NCBI RefSeq assembly: GCF_007830445.1
Contig: NZ_VLKR01000015.1
Location: 83,139 to 147,138, forward strand
Direction of reading: 5' to 3'
Source of the DNA: Sphingobacterium siyangense
Lineage (GTDB): Bacteria > Bacteroidota > Bacteroidia > Sphingobacteriales > Sphingobacteriaceae
DNA: 64,000 bases
The notes beneath the pieces were generated by a model, which did no database searches, was not told where the DNA came from, and saw only the letters and a program-made list of their open reading frames with translations. Below are positions 1-10,086 of the stretch, one piece after another (within the stretch, counting starts at the first letter, position 1; the number at the start of each line of letters is the position of its first letter). Position numbers and translations under genes: made by a program.

Positions 1-59
1 AAAATTATGTTAATTAAATACTAAATTAACATATACAACTGAATGTACACCTCTTGGCA

Positions 60-1175
60 TTAAAACAATACTGCGGATTTCTTGGTAAATTTCTTTAAAT
101 CCCCCGCAGCAGGGTGACCTTTGAAGGGCACATAATAGTGATTTGGTTTATCCTTTTCATAAGCATTCCGCCAGAATAATATCCAGGCCAAGCCTTTATC
201 TTTGACTAAAGGGTAAACCACCTGGGTAAAATAAGTCGGATCTTTGACACCTTCGAGCCCCGTTTCTCCGATTGTCGGAATTTTCCCGGATCTGGCGGCA
301 TAGTCCGTTACAATGGCAATATTTTTTGCCATAGCAATTTTGTATTTTTCAATATCTTTGGGCGTACCATCTCCGGGTACATAACAGTCAAATGCGACCA
401 GGTCCACATAAGCATCGCCGGGATACCGTGTTAAGAACTCAGCTTCATTTTCGGTTTCAGATGGCGAATAACAGTAAAGAAGGTGATGGATACCGTGTTT
501 CTGCTGAAAGTAATCGACGGTCATTTTCCAGAGCGCCTTATATTCCTCAGGTGTACACTGTTTAGCCCCCCACCAAAACCAAGACCCGGTATGTTCGTGA
601 TAAGGTCTCAGCACGACCGGTATTAAAGTCCCTTGATTATCCTTTAGACTCAACAAAAACTCCGCGGTCCGGTCTAACCATTTTAAGTATTTTATGTGGT
701 TGCTTCCTGCTGGAAGAATGGAGCGAACGACAGTGTCCTGCGCACAATCCCAGGCGTTTTTGCCTGACACGATGTTATTGGCATGCCAGCTCAAGGTCGT
801 TATACCGCCACGTTTTTGCGTATCCACGATGTAGCGGCGTATGTCGTCAAAATACACGGAATCTAAATTGTACGGTTTGCCAAGTTCAATATCCCCTATT
901 TCCCAGCCAATGACAGTGGGGTGCTTACCAGCCACATCCTTCAGATCACTGCGTCCTTTCACTTTATACCAGCCATGGCCATAGGCCAACGCATCCTGAT
1001 GTCCTACAGAAATCCCTTTTGCACGCCTTGAATTGATTGTTTGATACAGATCTTTAGTTTCTTCGGTCGCATGAAGGTCTGCCGGCTGTTGTGCCCGGAG
1101 GCTGAATACAGCTACGGTAAATATACCACATAGGATTAGCTGTCCAAGATATCTTTTTATTTTAGTCTTTCTCAT
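60..1175 (-). CDS. GH26 endo-beta-1,4-mannanase (secreted)
   Basis: Predicted endo-beta-mannanase that cuts mannan or galacto/glucomannan backbones outside the cytoplasm. The 371-residue product begins with a signal peptide (KR-rich start, hydrophobic residues 10-25, Ala-Gln cleavage site near 28-29) and then one GH26 barrel. The acid/base glutamate is visible as E194 in RPYHEHTGSWFWWG, and the nucleophile as E304 in IGETGLE; both spacings fit clan GH-A family 26. It is the last gene of the mannan operon and its start overlaps the stop of the next GH26 gene by 4 bases (ATGA), which suggests translational coupling. No lipobox is seen, so it is probably periplasmic or secreted. The family call is strong; exact substrate (mannan versus glucomannan, endo versus mannobiose-releasing) is inferred from context. 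Confidence 0.93.
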   Translation of the reverse strand: MRKTKIKRYLGQLILCGIFTVAVFSLRAQQPADLHATEETKDLYQTINSRRAKGISVGHQDALAYGHGWYKVKGRSDLKDVAGKHPTVIGWEIGDIELGKPYNLDSVYFDDIRRYIVDTQKRGGITTLSWHANNIVSGKNAWDCAQDTVVRSILPAGSNHIKYLKWLDRTAEFLLSLKDNQGTLIPVVLRPYHEHTGSWFWWGAKQCTPEEYKALWKMTVDYFQQKHGIHHLLYCYSPSETENEAEFLTRYPGDAYVDLVAFDCYVPGDGTPKDIEKYKIAMAKNIAIVTDYAARSGKIPTIGETGLEGVKDPTYFTQVVYPLVKDKGLAWILFWRNAYEKDKPNHYYVPFKGHPAAGDLKKFTKKSAVLF

Positions 1176-2308
1176 TTTGCTGCTGCATTATAAATAAGTT
1201 TATTGTTGTTTAAAAGAATGATATTCGCTGACTGGCAAAATTTCTTAAAATCTGCTGCTGCCGGATGATCTTTGGTAGGTACATAATAATGAGTCGGAAT
1301 ATCGTCTGCGTTTCGCCAGAGCATGCAATAAGCCAGTGGCCATTTTGCCAATATTGGTTGTAAAATCTGTGTAAACCAGTTTGGATCGGTAATCAGTTCG
1401 AGCCCCGTTTCGGTCAATGCCGCAATCTTACTTTTTTCCTGGGCTATAGCCGAAACAATTCCCATCTTGAACGCTGCTGCTGCTGGATCATTTGCACCAT
1501 CGGGGCGAAAATCCCAATAATTGTCCATACCTAGAATATCGACATAATCATCGCCCGGAAATTGCGCAAGATATTCCGTCCGGTCCCGAAACTTACAGTC
1601 CGGAGAGAATGCAAAGAGCAACTGGTGTATGCCCAGATCTTGCCGAAGATAATTAACTGTATAGCGCCATAAATGAATAAATTCCGCCGGAGTGGCATGC
1701 CCCTTCCCCCACCAGAACCAATCACCATCTAACTCATGAAAAGGTCTGAAAATAATCGGAATAGCCTCGCCCTTCGATCCTTTACATTGCGCTAAGAAAG
1801 CACCTATTCGACGTAGGTAAGACTGATAGGCAGCATTTGACCTGCCTCCGGGTAAAATTTCGCTCACCGCGAGCTGTGGGTTATTTTTCCATTCATAGGA
1901 GCCACCGTTTACAGGATTTGACATGTGCCAGGAGAACGTAATGATCCCCCCCCTACGATACATGTCCTTGACCACATTGACCAGTCTTTTGGTTTCACTT
2001 TCCCGATAGGCCTTGTCCTCATGAGTCAGCGGCTGAAAATCGAGGCCCAGCAATACTGGGTGACTTCCTGTCACTTCTTTTATATCACTACGGTCTGGCT
2101 CTCCCTTCCAATGCCTTCCATAGCAAAGCGCATCCTGCTGGCCTAAAAGGACCTTTCCTTGCGATTGGACTGATTTTAAGTATTTGTACAATGCGACAGT
2201 TTCGCTAGTGGCCATACGGTCAATAGGGCCATTGGTCTGCGCCGAAAGACTATAGTTCAAGAGCATTGCTACCAAGACCAAGTAGAAAACAACGTTAGTG
2301 TTCATCAT
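1172..2308 (-). CDS. GH26 endo-beta-1,4-mannanase, second copy
   Basis: Second GH26 mannanase of the locus, 378 residues from the chosen start. The frame is open for 11 codons further upstream, but the ATG at 2308 overlaps the TGA of the epimerase gene as ATGA and directly precedes a clean signal peptide (hydrophobic core VVFYLVLVAMLL, SAQ cleavage), so I start there. Catalytic glutamates are E192 in RPFHELDGDWFWWG and E300 in LTETGLE. It is a diverged paralogue of the neighbouring GH26 gene, with matching HHYYVP/THYYVP and HPAA motifs near the C-terminus, so the pair may come from an old tandem duplication with division of labour, for example endo-mannanase versus mannobiohydrolase. That division of labour is inference. 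Confidence 0.92.
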   Translation of the reverse strand: MMNTNVVFYLVLVAMLLNYSLSAQTNGPIDRMATSETVALYKYLKSVQSQGKVLLGQQDALCYGRHWKGEPDRSDIKEVTGSHPVLLGLDFQPLTHEDKAYRESETKRLVNVVKDMYRRGGIITFSWHMSNPVNGGSYEWKNNPQLAVSEILPGGRSNAAYQSYLRRIGAFLAQCKGSKGEAIPIIFRPFHELDGDWFWWGKGHATPAEFIHLWRYTVNYLRQDLGIHQLLFAFSPDCKFRDRTEYLAQFPGDDYVDILGMDNYWDFRPDGANDPAAAAFKMGIVSAIAQEKSKIAALTETGLELITDPNWFTQILQPILAKWPLAYCMLWRNADDIPTHYYVPTKDHPAAADFKKFCQSANIILLNNNKLIYNAAAK

Positions 2309-3471
2309 TTTATTCCAAAATTTTCGATCATTTCCAGACACATGCGTCCATTATGATAAGGGCACTTCCAGAAGCCTGCCTTATCTTCAGTTCTATTTAC
2401 TTCCCCGTTTTCAAGCCTACTCCAATACCACTCGCCCTCCTCGCTATCAATTAGATTCGACCGGATATAGGCCCATATACCTTCTGCCTTTTCCTGATAG
2501 AGCTTGTCATTCAGCAACTTCCCTAGGTATGAAAATCCGAGCACAGCTTCGGCCTGTACCCACCAATGGCGATCGCGGTCCCAATGTGCATTGTTTCTTT
2601 CATAAGCGAGACTACCATCTGGCAAGATCCCTTCCAATGCTGCATGAGCAATATGAGGAATGACAGTTTTCACTTTTTCCTCCAGATCCGGATCACCCAG
2701 TACTTTGACCGCCTCCAAGAGTAGCCAGGCAGCTTCAATATCATGTCCAAAGGATTGCATCTGACCTTTTACCTGCCATTTTGCATCAAAGAAAAGCTGC
2801 AGGTGTCCGGTAGCCTTACTATATATACGTTCCAGGAATAAGGATATCAAATCAGTATGTGCCTTTACCAAATCTGCATCGATCCATACCCGAAGAAGGT
2901 TGGTATAAGGTTCTAAAATATGCAGGTGCGTATTCATGGTTTTAGCTTCGTTTTCATCTTTCTCGCTGAGACGCATATCGGCAATAGGCTGCCAATCCTC
3001 GGTAAATGCCTCCCAGTAACCACCCAATTCATCGTCTTTACAGCGTTCGATCTGATAAAATTGTTTCTTTGCATAGTCCAGGGCTTCAGTACAGCCCGTT
3101 GCACGGTAATATTCCGAAAACGCATAGAGCGCAAACCCTTGTGCATACGTCTGTTTTTTGCGGTTTACGGGGCGGCCTCGGAAATCAAGTTCCCAAAATA
3201 CTCCGCCATATTCTTTATCCATAAAGTAGTCCCTGAGGTACAGGTATGCGCGTTCTGCGATCTGCCGGTAGGCACTGTGGCCCAGCACACGGTAGGACGC
3301 AGCAAATGTCCACAGGATCCGGGCATGCATGACGACGCCTTTGTTGGCCATCCTATCCAGTACATTGTCACCGTCGATACGGCCATAAAAACCACCATGC
3401 TCCGTATCAACCATTTTATCCATCCAATACGGAAGGATATTATTTTCAATTTCTTCTTTAAATCCTTTCAT
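2305..3471 (-). CDS. AGE-family mannobiose/cellobiose 2-epimerase
   Basis: Cytoplasmic N-acylglucosamine/cellobiose 2-epimerase family protein (388 residues, the usual length), without a signal peptide. It should convert the reducing-end mannose of beta-1,4-mannobiose to glucose, giving mannosyl-glucose for the GH130 phosphorylase encoded three genes upstream in the transcript. Visible family marks are HGGFYGRIDGD near residue 22, the WWVQAEA motif in the RHWWVQAEAVLGF segment, and the C-terminal WKCPYHNGRMC histidine motif. The pairing of epimerase, GPH transporter and GH130 is the established bacterial mannan route described for Bacteroides fragilis. Overlaps the next gene by 4 bases. A plain cellobiose 2-epimerase cannot be excluded from sequence alone, but the context favours mannobiose. 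Confidence 0.9.
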   Translation of the reverse strand: MKGFKEEIENNILPYWMDKMVDTEHGGFYGRIDGDNVLDRMANKGVVMHARILWTFAASYRVLGHSAYRQIAERAYLYLRDYFMDKEYGGVFWELDFRGRPVNRKKQTYAQGFALYAFSEYYRATGCTEALDYAKKQFYQIERCKDDELGGYWEAFTEDWQPIADMRLSEKDENEAKTMNTHLHILEPYTNLLRVWIDADLVKAHTDLISLFLERIYSKATGHLQLFFDAKWQVKGQMQSFGHDIEAAWLLLEAVKVLGDPDLEEKVKTVIPHIAHAALEGILPDGSLAYERNNAHWDRDRHWWVQAEAVLGFSYLGKLLNDKLYQEKAEGIWAYIRSNLIDSEEGEWYWSRLENGEVNRTEDKAGFWKCPYHNGRMCLEMIENFGIK

Positions 3472-3495
3472 TGCTTTTCTTCATTACACTTTAGA

Positions 3496-4893
3496 TTAAT
3501 TGCGACGCTCCTCAAGCTCCGCAGTAATCTTTTGCATCCTCTTTTCTGTCAGCGGATAAAAGCTGATAAACAGGATTGATAAGAGTGTTCCTATTGCCGG
3601 AAATAGGCTCAAAAACATTTTTATACCACTAAGCGTCTCCTCGGACTGTAGTTGATTGGCCTGGAAACCAAAATAAGCCAGGAGCCAGCCCGTTACCGCT
3701 GTTCCAAGTGCCCAGCCCAATTTTTGGCTCATGGAAGAGGAGCTAAAAATTAGACCTGTTGCCCTATTGCCTGTCTTCAGCTCTGAATAATCCACGCAGT
3801 CGGCATACATCGACCAGAGTAATGGGAATACCGCTCCAGCGCAGATACTGATGATGACCTGCAATGCAAAAATTTCCCATACCTGGCTTTTGTCGAGCCA
3901 GTAAAACAGTATGCTGCCAACAGTTGCCAAGAGCATGGTTAAGATAAATGTATTTTTCTTTCCAATTTTGTTGCTTACTGGAGCCGCCAAAATAACACCT
4001 AGAATATTGGCGGCCTGCCCCAATGCAAGGTAGAGTCCACTCAATACAAATGGAATGTTCAGAAGTACGATCTGGCCATAATTTTCTTCGTGTACGTAAT
4101 ATTTGAAATAGTACAGTGCTGCGCCATCCCTTACCGAATTGAAGACCAACGTGGAGACTCCCGCTCCCAATAAAATCCACCAAGGACTATTATTCAGCAG
4201 ATCCCTGACATCCTGCTTTAAACTACTTTTACTATCCGTTACTGGTTGGACCCGTTCGCGTGTCCAAGCAAAACAGAGCAGAAATAGAACGACGGAACAG
4301 AGCGCTATAACAGCCACTGCCATCACCCAGCCCTGCTGCTGGGCCTGAATATCCTGCCTGTGGCCACTGAAAAAATTGACCATTGGATTGAAGAGCAATA
4401 ACGTTACGAAACTGCCAAGATATGCAAAGCTCATTCGGAAGGTGGCCAGCACACTCCTGGTTTTGGGCGACGAACTTATTACCCCCAATAAAGACGCATA
4501 GGGCACATTAATAGCCGAATAAACCATCATCATGACCGAATAAGTAAGATAAGCATACACAACTTTTCCACTTTCAGCGAGTGCAGGGGTATAAAACGTG
4601 AACACACCAATTACACCAAATGGTACCGCAACGTACAGTAGGTAAGGTCTGAATTTACCCCATATCGATCGTGTACGATCGGCCAGTACACCAATAATAG
4701 GATCAAACAAAGAATCCCAGACGCGCGTGACCAGAAACATGGTACCGACCACTTTTGCTTCCATCCCGAATATATCTGTATAGAAGAACATGAGATACAT
4801 GCCAAACAATTTCCAGAACATGGACGAAGCAGCGTCCCCTAGTCCATAACCGATTTTTTCCTTTAATGTAATACGTTCCGTTTTACTCATCAT
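3496..4893 (-). CDS. GPH-family sugar:cation symporter (MFS)
   Basis: Twelve-helix inner-membrane transporter of the glycoside-pentoside-hexuronide family (465 residues), probably carrying mannobiose or mannosyl oligosaccharides into the cytoplasm by cation symport. The start EKIGYGLGDAASSMFWKLF and the following FYTDIFG are typical GPH signatures; the loop after helix 2 has WDSLFDPIIGVLADRT, the family's conserved Asp-Pro motif. Hydrophobic segments cover most of residues 20-450 and the C-terminus is a charged tail. It lies between the epimerase and the GH130 gene with gaps of about 25 bases on both sides, which fits uptake feeding those two enzymes. Substrate is inferred from the operon. 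Confidence 0.9.
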   Translation of the reverse strand: MMSKTERITLKEKIGYGLGDAASSMFWKLFGMYLMFFYTDIFGMEAKVVGTMFLVTRVWDSLFDPIIGVLADRTRSIWGKFRPYLLYVAVPFGVIGVFTFYTPALAESGKVVYAYLTYSVMMMVYSAINVPYASLLGVISSSPKTRSVLATFRMSFAYLGSFVTLLLFNPMVNFFSGHRQDIQAQQQGWVMAVAVIALCSVVLFLLCFAWTRERVQPVTDSKSSLKQDVRDLLNNSPWWILLGAGVSTLVFNSVRDGAALYYFKYYVHEENYGQIVLLNIPFVLSGLYLALGQAANILGVILAAPVSNKIGKKNTFILTMLLATVGSILFYWLDKSQVWEIFALQVIISICAGAVFPLLWSMYADCVDYSELKTGNRATGLIFSSSSMSQKLGWALGTAVTGWLLAYFGFQANQLQSEETLSGIKMFLSLFPAIGTLLSILFISFYPLTEKRMQKITAELEERRN

Positions 4894-4920
4894 TCTCGTT
4901 TTGCAATAAATTTAAACATT

Positions 4921-6090
4921 TTATTGTGCTAAGTTCTTTGAAATAATCCCGACAAGTGTTTCAACCGATGTTTTTGATCGCATGCCATCTCCAGTTGTAG
5001 ACAAGCAGTAGTCCAACAGTTTTTCAACCGAAGATACGGCCACATGCATACGGGTATCACTCGAGGCATAATAAAGATAAACTGTACCATCATCATCTGC
5101 AATCCAGCCGTTACTAAAAAGCACGTTTGAGACATCACCAACGCGTTCCTCACCCATTGGAGCCATCAGATGACCTGCCGGTTCGGCAATCAGTTTTTCT
5201 GGCGCAGCAAGATCAGTCAGATAGACATACAGGACATAGCGCAGTCCAGCAGCACATGCGCGCACGCCGTGCGCGAGGTGCAACCAGCCTTTGTCTGTTT
5301 TGATAGGTGCTGGCCCTTCTCCATTTTTCAGCTCTTTGATCGTGTGGTAATACCGATGGTTTATGATTCTTTCCTCGTATACTATTGCATTCTCCATGCT
5401 ATCTACCAAGCCCCAGCCAATACCGCCGCCACTTCCGGTATCGATAAATCCATCCTGCGGGCGGGTATATAAGGCATATTTACCGTCGACAAATTCGGGG
5501 TGCAGAACCACATTTCGCTGTTGGCTCTTGGATCTCAGATCCGGTAGCCTTTCCCAGTGTTTTAGATCTTTTGTACGCACGATTCCTGCTGCGGCCACTG
5601 CCGAAGAAAGGTCTCCGGAAGCCGCTGCCGGATCTTTCCGTTCGGTACAGAAAATACCATAAATCCAGCCATCTTCATGGGCCGTCAGGCGCATATCATA
5701 GACATTTGTATCCGGATCATTCGTCTCGGGAAGATCGACCGGAAAATCCCAGAACCTAAAATTGTCAATTCCGTTTGCGCTTTCAGCTATTGCAAAGAAG
5801 GACTTACGGTCATTTCCTTCGACCCGTACGACCAATATGTATTTATCGTTCCATTTTATAGCACCCGCATTAAAGGTTCCATTGATACCAAATCGTTCCA
5901 TCAAAAATGGATTGCTTTGCTCATTTAAATCATACCGCCAGAAAAGCGGGGTATGAGCTGCTGTCACGACAGGATGTTCATAGCGCTGGTAAATACCGTT
6001 GTTCTCCTTCACCGGATGGTTTTTTCTTTCTAATAGGGCAAAGTGATCTGCTTCAACATCTTTTAGACGTTGTTCAAATAGTGTACTCAT
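4921..6090 (-). CDS. GH130 4-O-beta-D-mannosyl-D-glucose phosphorylase
   Basis: Cytoplasmic inverting phosphorylase (389 residues) that should split mannosyl-glucose with phosphate into alpha-mannose-1-phosphate and glucose. The single-domain five-bladed propeller family is recognised from the [21 protein letters not shown] segment (residues 72-92) and from NVYDMRLT, where D132 sits in the position of the catalytic Asp of the B. fragilis enzyme. The length matches GH130 subfamily 1. There is no signal peptide, as expected for an intracellular phosphorolysis step. It works with the AGE epimerase in the same operon. A neighbouring GH130 specificity (mannan oligosaccharide phosphorylase) is the main alternative. 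Confidence 0.9.
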   Translation of the reverse strand: MSTLFEQRLKDVEADHFALLERKNHPVKENNGIYQRYEHPVVTAAHTPLFWRYDLNEQSNPFLMERFGINGTFNAGAIKWNDKYILVVRVEGNDRKSFFAIAESANGIDNFRFWDFPVDLPETNDPDTNVYDMRLTAHEDGWIYGIFCTERKDPAAASGDLSSAVAAAGIVRTKDLKHWERLPDLRSKSQQRNVVLHPEFVDGKYALYTRPQDGFIDTGSGGGIGWGLVDSMENAIVYEERIINHRYYHTIKELKNGEGPAPIKTDKGWLHLAHGVRACAAGLRYVLYVYLTDLAAPEKLIAEPAGHLMAPMGEERVGDVSNVLFSNGWIADDDGTVYLYYASSDTRMHVAVSSVEKLLDYCLSTTGDGMRSKTSVETLVGIISKNLAQ

Positions 6091-6132
6091 GATTCGAATT
6101 AAATATAAAGTAAGTTCTTTTTTATGTTTTAT

Positions 6133-7917
6133 TTATCTTGATTGTTCAACATGGAAGACACGTCTAAAGAGGTCCAATCCCGCGACATGAAATGCATTTC
6201 CGGTGCTATGGCCATGCAAAGGAAAGGCCATCCAGGATTTTTCACTTTTTACCTGATTATACGCTGCAAAATTGATATGTGGCGGGCAAACATTATCCTG
6301 CACCCCGATTCCCATGACCAATGGTACCCGGATACGGGAAGCCAGATTTTTAATGTCAAAATAAGAAAGCGTCTTGTACACCTGTTTCCAGCTCAGTTCC
6401 GGGTGTTGAGCCCTGTAGTGATCTACATCCGATTTTGGCCAGGGCGCGATGTTGAAATAATCCTGAAAATCCGATAGAAAAGGAATACCGATTGCCAGTG
6501 CTTTAACACGTGAATCCAGCGATGCCGCAACAACCGACAATGCACCTCCCTGACTCGATCCACGCACAGCAATACGTTCACCATCAATTTCATCTCTTGA
6601 GCTGACAAAATCCAGTGCACGCAGCACATCCATAAACGCCCCGCGATAGTAATACGTTTCTTTACTGTCTATGCCATAGGTAAACCAAGTACCGAAATGA
6701 TTTGATTTTTCATTCAATGCCTGTCCCCGGATGGAAAGTACAAAATAGGCGAATCCATCCCAGCTCTGGTTCGGAAAATAAGGTTTTGATCCATAGCCCA
6801 TATATTCGACAATGACCGGGTGCTTTCCTGCTTTTTTAGGTTTAGCGTAGTAGCCCATAATAAGCTCATTATCCAGCGAACGCATGGACACATGGTACAT
6901 TTCATAATCCAGCTTGGACTGCTCCGGAATCAACATCAACTGATAATCAGGCTTTATGTTAGCGAGCTGGGCTCTATTTGCTTTCCAGAATTTATCAAAA
7001 TCTGTTGCCTCATCGTTTGGCGAAGCAATCTTTTCAGGCTCATAGCCCACATTGACCTGTTCTTCCAGTTTGTGTCCACCGTCGATCTCCACAGACACCT
7101 TATAGCGGTAAAATCCCGGTTCGACATTCTTTAATCCAAAGGTACCCAAAGGAGCTGTTGCATGCGCAGGAATATCGACCTTCAATTCCTGTGATTTGAT
7201 CGGTTTGTACGCATCCGTCGTCAACGAAATTTTCAAGCTTGCCTTCAGTGATTTTTTACCTCTATTTTCTATCGTTGGCGCTATAGCGATACTATCTTTG
7301 CCCAGGAAAATATAATCGTCATCCAGGACATTGACTTTCAGCTTCAGTTTATCCACTGTTGAGGCCGGCTGTACCTGCATAACCGCTGCATTTAAGAAGC
7401 CGCCATTGGCACTCCAACCATCAAAAAATTTGATAGCAATCACATTTTCACCGGTAAGGTCAAGCACTTCCAAGGGGACGAAATACCGGCGTTCATGATC
7501 AAAGTAGCCAGCGAAATTATGTGGAAATTCTCCCGTTTTACCAACTAAATGACCATTGACATACACTTCCTCACAGGCGGCAAATTTACCGAGATCAATT
7601 TCAACACCTTCAGCCTCGACAATTTTTTGCTGCATCTGGGCAGGAAAAGCCAGCTGCTTGCGATACCAGCCAAAGCCCTGTTCCAACAATTTCCCCTGTT
7701 CTTTGAGCGGTTTGTTCGATACGACGGTTGCCCAGTGTTTATCCCGGTAATCTTTCGTGTTCCAGCTGCTGTCCCTTCCCTCGCCGGCATGAAACCTCCA
7801 ATCGGTACCAAAATCATGTGTTGCGCTATTTTTAGGCTGCATCTGTGCGTGACATTCTAGTAGGAATGCTGCTCCGCACAACGAGATTAACAGGGCAGTT
7901 TTTATAGAATTGCTCAT
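6133..7917 (-). CDS. CE7-type acetyl esterase with N-terminal galactose-binding-like domain
   Basis: Secreted carbohydrate esterase, 594 residues, probably removing acetyl groups from acetylated (gluco)mannan. After a signal peptide (residues 1-24) comes a beta-sandwich of the glycosidase sugar-binding type (DWRFHAGEGRDSSW, WYRKQLAFP, residues about 35-190), then a linker Ig-like segment (about 195-300). The C-terminal half is an alpha/beta-hydrolase of the acetyl-xylan-esterase AXE1 family. The nucleophile serine lies in RGSSQGGALS near residue 454; the late histidine is in HGHSTG near residue 571; the oxyanion segment VEYMGYGSKP is present. CE7 enzymes are usually about 320 residues, so the N-terminal half is an extension. 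The gene overlaps the upstream GH5 gene by 4 bases. Substrate is inferred. Confidence 0.82.
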   Translation of the reverse strand: MSNSIKTALLISLCGAAFLLECHAQMQPKNSATHDFGTDWRFHAGEGRDSSWNTKDYRDKHWATVVSNKPLKEQGKLLEQGFGWYRKQLAFPAQMQQKIVEAEGVEIDLGKFAACEEVYVNGHLVGKTGEFPHNFAGYFDHERRYFVPLEVLDLTGENVIAIKFFDGWSANGGFLNAAVMQVQPASTVDKLKLKVNVLDDDYIFLGKDSIAIAPTIENRGKKSLKASLKISLTTDAYKPIKSQELKVDIPAHATAPLGTFGLKNVEPGFYRYKVSVEIDGGHKLEEQVNVGYEPEKIASPNDEATDFDKFWKANRAQLANIKPDYQLMLIPEQSKLDYEMYHVSMRSLDNELIMGYYAKPKKAGKHPVIVEYMGYGSKPYFPNQSWDGFAYFVLSIRGQALNEKSNHFGTWFTYGIDSKETYYYRGAFMDVLRALDFVSSRDEIDGERIAVRGSSQGGALSVVAASLDSRVKALAIGIPFLSDFQDYFNIAPWPKSDVDHYRAQHPELSWKQVYKTLSYFDIKNLASRIRVPLVMGIGVQDNVCPPHINFAAYNQVKSEKSWMAFPLHGHSTGNAFHVAGLDLFRRVFHVEQSR

Positions 7918-8936
7918 TTATTGATCGTTTTTAAATCTTGTCTCACCATTTTTCCCCAAGGCTTGAGCTGCTTGTCAGACCAGCCATTCGCCGGCACCTG
8001 CTGATCCGCAATCATGGAGCAGCTTTCATTTTTATCAGCGATAGACCAGGCTATCCAGCTGATTTGATGCAGAGCCATCCATTCCTTCCAGATTGTCCAT
8101 TCCTTTTGATCTATCGGTCCGTCACCATCGGCATTCATCCCTGCACATTCCGACACAAAAATCGGAATACCTTTGGCCAGGGCATAATCAGCACGGTCAC
8201 GTAGAAACTGCTTATGTGTACCTGCATAGAAGTGTACTGTATACATCAGGTTGCTGAATCCTTCGATAGGCTTATCAGCGACCAGGTGTATATCCTGATC
8301 CCAATTGGGGCATCCGACCAAAATGATATTATCTGGGTCTATGGCCCTAATGACGGGGATCACTTCCTTTGCATAGGCTTGAATTTCGTCCCAGCTTGTC
8401 TCCATGGGTTCATTGAATATCTCATAGATGACATTTGGATAACGCCCGTACTTGCTCGCTACAGTGCGAAAGAATTCCTTTGCCTGCGGCGTATGCAGAT
8501 GGTGTGCATGCCAATCCACAATCACATATACGCCCGCTGCTATTGCCGCATCGACCACGGCATATAATTGCTTGAGCGCTGCCTCAGGATTTTGTAAGTA
8601 AGCCTGGTCAGGCTCTACACCGATAGCTGCACGGACCACCTGAACATTCCAGTCTTTTTTAAGCCAATTGATGGTCTCGGCAGTATAAAAGCGCGGCCAC
8701 CAGTTGTGCCAGCCCAGGCTGACACCATGAAGAGCCAGCGTATCGGCGTGCGCATCGACAAGCGCTGTACCCGATACACGGAGCTGACCGTGCCTGGCGA
8801 CAACTGTTTTGGAATTAGGCTTGGGGTTGATCCATGCAGATCGACAGGCCACCGTCAGCAACATAGTTACCATCAGTATGCAGTATACATATCTTTTCAA
8901 CTGAGCTCCTATTTTTTGACAATCCTGAAATTGCAC
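7914..8936 (-). CDS. GH5 endo-glycanase lipoprotein (glucanase/mannanase)
   Basis: Surface or periplasmic lipoprotein of glycoside hydrolase family 5, 340 residues. The hydrophobic stretch ends in a lipobox with Cys31 (LTVAC). Barrel motifs are clear: HGVSLGWHNWW, DWHAHH, acid/base E176 in EIFNEP and nucleophile E263 in FVSECAG. These segments look closest to the GH5 subfamily that contains bacterial endo-beta-1,4-glucanases rather than classical GH5 mannanases, so it may attack glucose-containing stretches of glucomannan. That subfamily assignment is from memory of motifs only. The start at 8936 lies 28 bases inside the upstream gene; a shorter start at an internal Met before the lipobox is possible. 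Confidence 0.87.
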   Translation of the reverse strand: MQFQDCQKIGAQLKRYVYCILMVTMLLTVACRSAWINPKPNSKTVVARHGQLRVSGTALVDAHADTLALHGVSLGWHNWWPRFYTAETINWLKKDWNVQVVRAAIGVEPDQAYLQNPEAALKQLYAVVDAAIAAGVYVIVDWHAHHLHTPQAKEFFRTVASKYGRYPNVIYEIFNEPMETSWDEIQAYAKEVIPVIRAIDPDNIILVGCPNWDQDIHLVADKPIEGFSNLMYTVHFYAGTHKQFLRDRADYALAKGIPIFVSECAGMNADGDGPIDQKEWTIWKEWMALHQISWIAWSIADKNESCSMIADQQVPANGWSDKQLKPWGKMVRQDLKTINK

Positions 8937-10063
8937 ACGCTGAAGTCGTCATTGACATCGACAGTAGGTTGGTAAGAGAAAACAAAGGTATTCCAACCCG
9001 TTTTCAGATAGGTCCCATTACCCTGGGAGGCATCTTTATAAAACTCTGTCAAATCAACGCGCATCGTCTTCCATTGGCCATACGTATTCAGGGCACCATT
9101 CTCGGCAGGATTGTAACGTGTCTCCTGTCTGTCGCCGCCCAATATAAAATTCCCCTGGCTAATCGAAGCCGTACTTTTGGTGTTGATCTCAAATTTGACA
9201 TAGTAATCTTTGGGATTGGCCAATACCGCAGCTTCATTCAAATCAAAACCTGACCAGAAAATACCGTTCCAGGACCAAGCACCGAAAGATTGACGGATCC
9301 GCAAAAAGCGATCAAAGCCGGGCAAAATGGCCGGGTCACCGCTTGCTTTTCCATCGGTAACGTAGGCGGACAAAGATTCGATATCCAGCATGGAAATTCC
9401 TTTCTCTCTAAATTTTACTTGTCTCGGCACCTCAATCAGTGGGCTTGAAAACGATAGCGTTGCACCATCGGCCGTACTGGAAGGAAAAATAAAATAGACA
9501 GAGTCTGCGACACTGCGAAGAGGTTTGATTTCAGTGTTATTAAGTAAGAATTTTCCCTCCAATACATCCAATTTATAGAGATCCAAATATTTACCTACGA
9601 GAATGGCCGTATCTCCAGCAGCAACAAACTCATTGTATAGCCCTTCAATCACCAGATTGGGAATTTTTACTTCAAAAGGAAATTCCGTAATTCCTTTTGC
9701 CGTCTCCACAGTTACCTTATTATTTACCTCAGTCGGAACGATACGCGGTATAGGTAACGTAATACGGGATCTGACAGCATAGACCGTCGCTAGGTCTACC
9801 TCCACATCGTTTAATTTTATGGACTTAAGCTCAGCAAGATTATTACCCTGTAAGACGATCATATCTGTAAGCGCTGCACTGGTAATTGTCGCATTGAGAT
9901 CTGCTGCTGTTGAGACTTTTTCGATAACAGGTGGGCCATCTGAGCTCAACTGATCGTCATAGCCGTCGTTATAGTTAACAATATCCTTCTGGCAGGAGAT
10001 CATTCCTAGGGAAAGGTAACCTGACAATATGGTAAATAATATGGATTGATTTAATAATTTCAT
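8909..10063 (-). CDS. Surface glycan-binding lipoprotein with IPT/TIG-type repeats
   Basis: Lipoprotein of 384 residues in the place where polysaccharide loci carry their SusE-like or SGBP-B glycan-binding protein. The signal peptide ends in LGMISC (Cys24). Two IPT/TIG-like immunoglobulin folds follow (about residues 44-130 with VIEKVST...ADLN and IVLQGNNLAELKSIKLN; about 133-215 with PNLVIEGLYNEFVAAGDTAIL). The C-terminal 170 residues resemble the xylan/mannan-binding surface domain of this group (GFDRFLRIRQSFGAWSWNGIFW, then RVDLTEF). It sits directly downstream of SusD in the transcript. It should bind mannan at the cell surface next to SusCD; no enzymatic residues are expected. The ligand is inferred from context. 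Confidence 0.82.
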   Translation of the reverse strand: MKLLNQSILFTILSGYLSLGMISCQKDIVNYNDGYDDQLSSDGPPVIEKVSTAADLNATITSAALTDMIVLQGNNLAELKSIKLNDVEVDLATVYAVRSRITLPIPRIVPTEVNNKVTVETAKGITEFPFEVKIPNLVIEGLYNEFVAAGDTAILVGKYLDLYKLDVLEGKFLLNNTEIKPLRSVADSVYFIFPSSTADGATLSFSSPLIEVPRQVKFREKGISMLDIESLSAYVTDGKASGDPAILPGFDRFLRIRQSFGAWSWNGIFWSGFDLNEAAVLANPKDYYVKFEINTKSTASISQGNFILGGDRQETRYNPAENGALNTYGQWKTMRVDLTEFYKDASQGNGTYLKTGWNTFVFSYQPTVDVNDDFSVCNFRIVKK

Positions 10064-10086
10064 GGTTATTCAAATTTAGGTTTACG